Below are positions 57,703 to 64,000 of a stretch of DNA of 64,000 bases, in pieces. Numbering within the stretch: the stretch's first letter is position 1; every line of letters starts with the position of its first letter. Position numbers and translations under genes: made by a program. Under the pieces are notes generated by a model. The model searched no databases, was not told where the DNA came from, and was given only the letters and a program-made list of their open reading frames with translations. The stretch is from Mortierella sp. BCC40632 (taxonomy: Eukaryota; Mortierellomycota; Mortierellomycetes; Mortierellales; Mortierellaceae): the NCBI GenBank assembly GCA_011634665.1, contig WAEK01000008.1:1109501-1173500 (forward strand), written 5' to 3'.

Positions 57703-60700
57703 TTGTACCCACTCCACCTCACTACCCCTCCTCCTATTGAAACTCCCCTATTATGTAAGAAAGACCCTGACCTACCCCCAACCCCTGACCACATGTTTTC
57801 GGACCCTCAATCTGACTTTGTCAGTGAGAAGACAAACTCGTGTGCGACGGTGGACCTGGACCCACTTGCTCCCTCGTCTTTAGACTCTCCCTCCAAGGAT
57901 ACAAAGAAATCAAAAAGCCGAAAAAGATTAAGCTTTTGTTCTTTTGTCTCTCAAGGACGCAGAACGGACTCTGCTGACATTCATTGGCTCTGTGAATGGT
58001 CACCCAGCAAAAATATTGATCGACGGTGGTGCTGAAGGTAATGTCATCAGCTACTCTTTCAGAAAGAAACACTCCATTCCCACCACCTCAATCGACCCTA
58101 TCCCTATTGTCCTCCCAAACGGCTCTGCATCATTCGCGGCGAATGCATGCACTATTCAACTACAACGAGACAAGTATGATGACTTCATCGATGCAATCGA
58201 ATACAAGTTATCAAAGTACGACTTAATCCTCGGAAAACCTTGGCTCACACGGATCAACCCCCGTATCAACTGGCAGACAAACGACTTACACTTCCGACAC
58301 AATGGCAATAAGGTATTCTGGTGCTGTTCGGAGTCAGACGCCCCATCACTTACCCGTACCACCGATGAATTTGTCTTGAGCCCCATCAACTTCCACTCCA
58401 TGATGACCCAACCAGGAAGTGAGGTATTTATGGCACTGGTCAACCTCGCTCCCAATGAGGCAGAAAAAGAGACACCTCCTGAAGTGACCCCGATCCTGGA
58501 AGAGTACTCCGACGTGTTTCCCAAAACACTTCCTGATGGCCTCCCACCGGACAGAGGCGACGAAATGCACATCGAGACTGACCCAACAGCCGACCCCCCT
58601 GTTCGACCTGTTATTCGTCTTTCAATTGCCGAACTGGATGAGCTTCGTAAGCAACTTGATGAGCTATTGAAAAGGGATTCATCAAGCCAAGTACTTCTCC
58701 ATATGGTGCCCCTGTCCTTTTTTTGAAGAAGAAAAGAAGGTACATTGCGTATGTGTGTCGACTACCGGGGATTGAACCGTATCACAAAAAAAAACAGGCA
58801 CCCTCTTCCACGCATCGATGAGCTCATTGATAGGATCCGAGACTCCAAGTACTTTACCAAGCTGGATCTAATGTCTGGCTATCACCAACAGCGCATCTAT
58901 GGCCCTCATACGCACAAGACGGCTTTCCGATGCAGATATGGCCACTTTGAATTTAATGTTATTCCTTTTGGATTGACCAACGCCCCTGCTGCTTTCTCGG
59001 CAATGATGCGAAAGGCTATGGACCCACTTCTCGACAAATGCATTGTTATTTATCTTGACGACATTCTAATATTCTCCAAGACAAAAAGAAGACCACCTAG
59101 AACACATCCGAAAAGTCCTTGAATTACTCCGCAAGAATAGACTTTATGCAAAGCTCAGCAAATGTTCATTCCTTCAAGAAGAGACCGAGTTCCTCGGCCA
59201 TATCATCTCCAAGGACGGTATCAAGCCCAACGGTGGTTTGATCAAGGCTATCCAGGAATGGCCTACCCCTGAGAAGCAGAAAGACGTACAACAGTTCATT
59301 GGTCTTGCTCAGTTTTATCAGCAATACATCAAAGGGTTTGCTGACATTGCTCTACCACTAACAGCACTACTCGGAGAAGGAAAACCGTTCAAGTGGGGAG
59401 ATGAGGAGAACAAGGCTTTCCTCTCGCTCAAAGACGTCATGACTAAAGCACCAGTTCTCATTATTTACGACCCTGATCGCGCAACCATTGTGGAAACTGA
59501 CGCTTCTGGATTCGCCGTGGCAGCCGTATTACTCCAAAAGGACGATTCAGGACAATGGAGACCAGTTGCCTTCACCTCAAAGAAAATGAACTCTGCCGAA
59601 CGCAATTATCCAACACATGAACAGGAGCTATTGGCCGTTGTCCATGCACTTAGAACTTGGCGCTATTATTTGGATGGAAAGAAGTTCACTGTCAACACCG
59701 ATCACGCCACTCTCCGCCACTTTCCAACCCAGCCCAAACTCACCAAAAGACAGGCCCGATGGATGGAGCTATTACAAGAGTATGATTTCCAATTCCGCTA
59801 TAAGCGTGGAGCCGACAACATTGTTCCTGATGCTCTATCACGACGCCCCGATCTAAAAAAATGGCCCGCCCTGTACAATTAATTCAGTGGAGGTCTCGCT
59901 TGACCCAGGTATTAGGCAGCGCCTGATAGAAGGCTATATGACCGATCCTTGTCTGAAGTCGATCTATGAAAGCTGCCTCCAGGGAAGTCCACCCCCACGC
60001 TACCATCTGAAGAAGGATTTGCTTTATGTTTTACGCCGGGGGGTGACACCTTGCTATGTATTCCTCGCAAAGCTGACATTCGTCTCGATCTATTGCATGA
60101 TGCCCACGACTCTGCCATAGCAGGACACTTGGGATTCGACAAGACATATGACAAGATAAGAAGGATTGCCTTCTGGCCCAAGATCGCGAGGGACACCAGG
60201 CTTTATGTGCAATCGTGTGAGAGCTGTCAGCGCAATAAGCCTAGCAACCATCGACCAGTAGGACTACTCCAACCCTTGACAGTACCCGGACAACGATGGG
60301 AAACCGTGACAATGGACTTTGCAGTTAATCTACCCAAGACTCCTCGAGGATATGACGCAATCGCAGTATTTGTTGATAAATTGTCGAAGCAAGTCCACTT
60401 TGCCCCTTGTAAGACTACGGATACAGCAGCCGACACTGCAAGGATATTTTTCGACAATATATTCAGACTACACGGGATGCCTACGACCATTGTCTCAGAC
60501 CGCGACACCAAGTTCTGCAGTCACTTCTGGCAGGAACTGCACAAGCTCATGAATGTTAAGTTGGCTATGTCGACAGCTTTCCACCCCCAGACAGATGGAC
60601 AGTCGGAGCGAGCAATTAGGACACTCTCATCAATACTACGAGCATTTGTCGATCAAAAGCAGACCAACTGGGACCTCTTTTTGTCTGCTGCCGAATTTGC

Positions 60701-61380
60701 ATACAACAACTCGGTCAACCCTACCACTGGATACTCGCCCTTCTTCTTGACCATGGGCTACCACCCTAGACTCCCCTCATCTCTTCTCCAACCTACGGAA
60801 ACCAGTGTACCAAGTGTGGATGACTTTGTCAACGCTCAGTCCTCCAGCCTCCAAATAGCCCAGGAAAATATCCGTTTGGCACAAGAGAACCAGGAGTGGA
60901 ATGCAAATACAAAGCGTGTGGACCATGACTACAAAGTTGGTGATATGATCATGCTGAACGCAGAGAACATCACCATCCCAGCATACAGCACAAGATCATC
61001 GAAAAAGCTGCAACAGCGCTTTTATTGGACCATTCCCCCTCCTGGAAAAGCACTCACCTGTTACTTTCAAGGTTGAACTGCCTCCTGCCATGAAAATCCA
61101 CGATGTCTTCCATGTGGACAGGTTCAGACACTACCACCCTTCACCAGAGGACCTTGGAGCTAGGACTCCTCCACGACCTGACCCCGAGATAGTCGACGGC
61201 GAAGAGGAGTACGAGGTAGAAGAAGTGTTGGAGTACCGAAGGCACAGGAGGCAACACCAATTCCTAGTTCGCTGGAAGGGATACACTAGAGAAGACGATA
61301 CCTGGGAACCAGTCAAGAACCTAGAGCATTGCCCCGATCTAGTAGAAAAATTTAAAAAAGATAATGGGTTGGATTTTTAA
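57703..61380 (+). pseudogene. Element H Pol (PR-RT-RH-IN-chromodomain), frameshifted
   Basis: Protease NGHPAKILIDGGAEGNVIS and KYDLILGKPWL (DGG). [35 protein letters not shown]. RNase H: VETDASGFAVAAVLLQ, NTDHATLRHF. Integrase: HDSAIAGHLGFDKTYDKIRR to CESCQRNK, DAIAVFVDKLSK, IVSDRDTKFCSHFW, TDGQSERAIRTL. Chromodomain: EEEYEVEEVLEYRRHRRQ and FLVRWKGYTREDDTWEP. Frameshifts near 57945, 58675, 58735, 59085, 60045 and 61040. Confidence 0.9.
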
Positions 61381-61390
61381 AAGGGAAAGG

Positions 61391-61460
61391 TGTACCAGTA
61401 TAAATAGACCCTCCCTCCCCCTCTAATAAACAGCAGCTCTTCTGACCCCTTACTGTTGCA
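61391..61460 (+). repeat. Element H 3' LTR (70 bp)
   Basis: TGTACCAGTATAAATAGACC start, CTAATAAACAGCAGCTCTTC middle, TACTGTTGCA end. It holds a TATA box and AATAAA within 70 bp. The length is confirmed by the independent 78-bp solo copy at 17720-17797. Confidence 0.88.
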
Positions 61461-62413
61461 CCTCGCCACTCTCTTCTTACAACATATCGTGTCCAAGTAT
61501 GGCCTGCCAGACGAAATCATGACCGACCGCGGATCAGTATTCACTGCTGAATATTCCCGACAATTCTTGGACGCCCTTCGTGTCCAGCAAAATATGACCA
61601 CATCCTATCGACAACAGACGAATGGTCAAGCAGAAAGGACCAATTCCACCTTGGAGCAGTATCTTCGGTGCTTCCTGAACTATCAGCAAGACAACTGGTC
61701 AGAACTATTATATTGGGCAGAGTTTTGTTATAACAACACCTTACATTCATCAATCAACATGACCCCATTCTATGCATACCAAGGATATCATCCCCGCTTC
61801 AGCGTCAACATCCCGCGAGTCGCCGCAAGTAATCCTAGAGCAGAAGAACGACTCCAGAATCTCAAGGAGCTTCAAGAGGACCTAAAGTTCCATATTGGGT
61901 ACGCCCACGAGGCCCATGAACGTAGTGTCAATAGTCGCAATCAAGAACAGCCCCATTATGAACAAGGTGACAAGGTTTGGCTCTTACGTACCAATATTCG
62001 TACCAAGAGGCCCTCACCCAAGTTGGACAACGTCCGACTAGGACCATTCAAGATCCTTGAAGCGGTAGGCTCGCGATCATTCAGATTAGAGCTGCCACGA
62101 GAGATGTCGCGTCTCCATCCTGTGTTCCATGTCTCTTTGTTAGAGCCCCATGTGGAGAATGATCTACAACAAGACAGGAGAGCGCCCCCACCTCCGCCCG
62201 TGGAGATTGATGGCGAAACCGAATATGAGGTCGAGATCATCCTAGATTCAAGGCGTCGCTATGGCCGTTTGCAATATCTGGTCAAATGGTTAGGCCATGA
62301 TGAACAAACGTGGGAACCGATTGACCATGTACAGCTGTCATGTCCTATTAACTCTCCTCTTACTATAGGATCGCGGGCAAGTATCCTCCATCGGCAGATG
62401 GAGGAAAAAAGGT
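61461..62413 (+). pseudogene. Element G, 3' part: integrase core end and chromodomain
   Basis: Continues the G integrase: LATLFLQHIVSKYGLPDEIM, TDRGSVFTAEY, QQTNGQAERTNSTLEQYLR, a GPFKILEAVGSRSFRLELP module, HPVFHVSLLEPHVEND, then EYEVEIILDSRRRYGRLQ and YLVKWLGHDEQTWEP, a chromodomain. About 100 bp between the two G parts appear to be missing. A purine tract (GATGGAGGAAAAAAGG) precedes the LTR. Confidence 0.87.
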
Positions 62414-62604
62414 TGTGTTATACTTTCCGAAGTGCGCGAGCACTCGGAAAGGATGAAGTTTATTATTTTCGAACAAGAACAAAAATCTAGTATAAAAGGG
62501 CGCAATAGGCGCATCCTATTTCCGTCAGTCTGCAATAAATATCTTTCCTTGCCCTTACCTTCCTGTCTCTAAAGGAGAGTCCTGTATTTGTCCATGACAT
62601 TGCA
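62414..62604 (+). repeat. LTR shared by G (3') and I (5'), about 191 bp
   Basis: Follows the purine tract of G; starts TGTGTTATAC, has TATAAAAGG at about 62492 and AATAAAT at about 62535, and ends TGACATTGCA. Gag of element I begins 55 bp later. The sequence right after the LTR does not match the TGGYAGCAAAGG primer site, so this family may be primed differently. Confidence 0.7.
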
Positions 62605-62658
62605 GACTCACCAACATCCTGCCACCTTCCCCAGCATATCCCCTACTCCCACTATTCC

Positions 62659-63653
62659 ATGTCCAATCCCAACGAGACCACTCAAGGTCTCTTCACCTTC
62701 CATGCCCTGCTGGACCAAGCCCAGCAAGGGAATCTTGACCCCTCCCAGTTTGTGATGCACATTCAGCACACATATGAGTCCCTCCAACAACAAATGACAA
62801 GCCTACAGCAAGAACTAGCCAATGCACAAGCCAATCAAGTCCCCGGTACCCCGAACCTCACTACAGCCTTGGCCGATCGACTTCATGAATCCGCACTGAT
62901 GAGCCAGAGTGTTGCCTCTAGTATGCAACAAATTGTCGAAACCTTGACACACAGGCCCTCTTCCAATTCACGTCTTCTCACCCCTCTTTCCTCCAAGTTC
63001 AAAGGTGACAACTCTGAAATGAGCTTCTCCGATTTCAAAGCCAAGCTTGCCAGTTCCTTTGCCCGTTCTCCCGAGTCATTCCTACTTGACAAGCACAAGA
63101 TCCACTTTGCTCTCCTGTCAATGGAAGGTGCCCCATTCAAGATGTTCGCTCCCTATCTAAACAACGAAGTTGAAGATGTCGATGGCCTCCTTGAAGATTA
63201 TGGCGCGTTCCTGGATTCCATTGATGAGCTTTTCGGTGATCAGCTGGAAGTTGATGAGGCAGAAGACAAGATGAACAGTCTCAGGCAACACGGCAAGACA
63301 ATGACCCAGTATATATCAGAGTTCAAGATCCTCCAAGCTAAGCTCAAATGGAACGAGTCTGCCCTGGTCTCCAAATTCAAGAATGGACTATCGCATGAGG
63401 TCAAGACCGCCATGGTTCCGTATTGGCACACACTCCGATCTTTGAAAGACATCCAGTCCAAGGCAGCTACGGTGTACAACAACCTTAGTCGCGGTCCCTC
63501 TCGACACACGAATGGCTCCGCCCCCAAGAAGCCCACACCCTCTCCTCGGCCCCAATCAACCAATACACCAAGCCCCTCTCCTATGGCCATGGACCTGGAT
63601 GCCTTGCGTGCCCGTCGAACCTCCGAAGCCGAAAAACAACGCCGTCGCGATAA
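62659..63653 (+). pseudogene. Element I Gag, cut by Tc1A copy 3
   Basis: About 330 codons open from ATG (MSNPNETTQG): a coiled region (LQQQMTSLQQELANAQ), a capsid-type domain (SFSDFKAKLASSFARS, FGDQLEVDEAEDKMNSLRQ, WHTLRSLKDIQSKAATVYNN), Pro/Ser-rich linker, PMAMDLDALRARRTSEAEKQ, then RRRDN where Tc1A copy 3 interrupts just before the expected zinc knuckle. It is the same family as G. Confidence 0.87.
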
Positions 63654-63655
63654 TA

Positions 63656-64000
63656 CAGTTGGCGCCAAAATGGTTTCAATGTTTTCAGAAATTTCGCTTT
63701 TTCTAATTTTCTCGTTTATTCTTTCTTTCTCTTTCATATTCAATTCTAATAGAAAGGAAAGTCTTATCAATGGTGGACCCGAGAAATAAGAAAGCGGGCC
63801 TTTATCACTTCACATGAGCGAGCTATGCCGCCTCCAATGTTGTCGTCTCATAGAAACCATTTTGCCACTAGTCCGGGAAAATTCTTCAATACCTCGTATT
63901 CCCCCCTTTCGCTTTCAACACGGCCTCTACTCTTCGTGGCATCGACTCATAGAGCTTGTCAATCATATCCTGTGGTATCAGCTCCCATTCCTCCAGCACC
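63656..64000 (-). mobile_element. Tc1A copy 3, cut by the window end
   Basis: Begins CAGTTGGCGCCAAAATGG after TA at 63654-63655. The visible 345 bp match copy 1 closely, including the inner inverted core (about 63850-63870) and the transposase C-terminus on the minus strand from about 63812. Confidence 0.92.

Larger units (their letters stand above)
56466..61460 (+). mobile_element. Element H: chromovirus with very short LTR, inserted in G
   Basis: Leader, gag (56694), pol and chromodomain (stop 61380), then purine tract AAAAGGGAAAGG and a 3' LTR of only 70 bp (61391-61460). It sits in the integrase of G. No 5' LTR is recognisable before gag; the left end with adjoining G sequence seems deleted. 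The leader at about 56570-56620 has tandem CCCCTGACC units. Confidence 0.87.

Noticed and set aside
63240..63770. 176-codon minus-strand frame across element I gag and Tc1A copy 3
   Set aside because: Antisense to gag and runs over an insertion boundary; chance frame.

Overview
The window is nuclear DNA of a filamentous fungus. Genes have many short GT-AG introns, the housekeeping genes ORC1, NMD3 and MLH3 are of fungal/animal type, and the mobile DNA is dominated by chromodomain-bearing Ty3/gypsy retrotransposons (chromoviruses) and Tc1-like DNA transposons. The intron density and a plant-like LRR protein with a predicted GPI anchor would suit an early-diverging lineage such as Mortierellomycota or another Mucoromycota; this placement is inference. 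Exon joins were made by eye. Those for the LRR gene (607 aa), the aminopeptidase (944 aa), ORC1 (774 aa) and MLH3 (877 aa) each sum to whole codons.

Layout. (1) 0.3-15.4 kb is a compact gene island: LRR protein (-), M1 aminopeptidase (+, divergent from the LRR gene), ORC1 (+), NMD3 (+) and MLH3 (-, convergent with NMD3; stop codons 67 bp apart). ORC1 starts DNA replication, MLH3 is a mismatch-repair/meiotic nuclease subunit and NMD3 exports the 60S ribosomal subunit. Nothing shows that they are co-regulated. (2) 15.4-21.9 kb holds unassigned sequence, an old LTR with a 78-bp solo LTR nested in it, and Tc1-like transposons of two families. (3) 21.9-45.3 kb is a deep nest of chromoviruses. Element A (21904-27522) stands next to a large minus-strand element C (about 27.9-45.3 kb). 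C was split by a solo LTR (T, TSD AGTCA), by element X inserted into T (TSD GAAGG), and by element E (TSD GTTAG). X itself carries three solo LTRs of three other families. (4) 45.6-51.1 kb is very AT-rich and surrounds a decayed IS630/Tc1-like transposon with terminal inverted repeats of about 350-400 bp. (5) 51.3-52.2 kb is a decayed PIF/Harbinger-like transposase. (6) 52.2-64 kb holds a second and a third Tc1A copy, a different Ty3/gypsy family (G, and a sister copy I joined by one LTR), and chromovirus H inserted in the integrase of G.

Most of the window beyond 17 kb is mobile DNA in which almost every open frame is broken. I found no CRISPR array, rRNA or tRNA gene. The most notable observations are: an LRR gene built of 72-bp exon modules in one intron phase; a nested insertion history recoverable from target-site duplications, including a 227-bp segment flipped between inverted LTR ends; a chromovirus family with LTRs of only about 70-78 bp; Tc1A ends carrying the same core motif twice in opposite orientation; retropepsins with DGG in place of DT/SG; and an NMD3 intron whose canonical removal breaks the frame.
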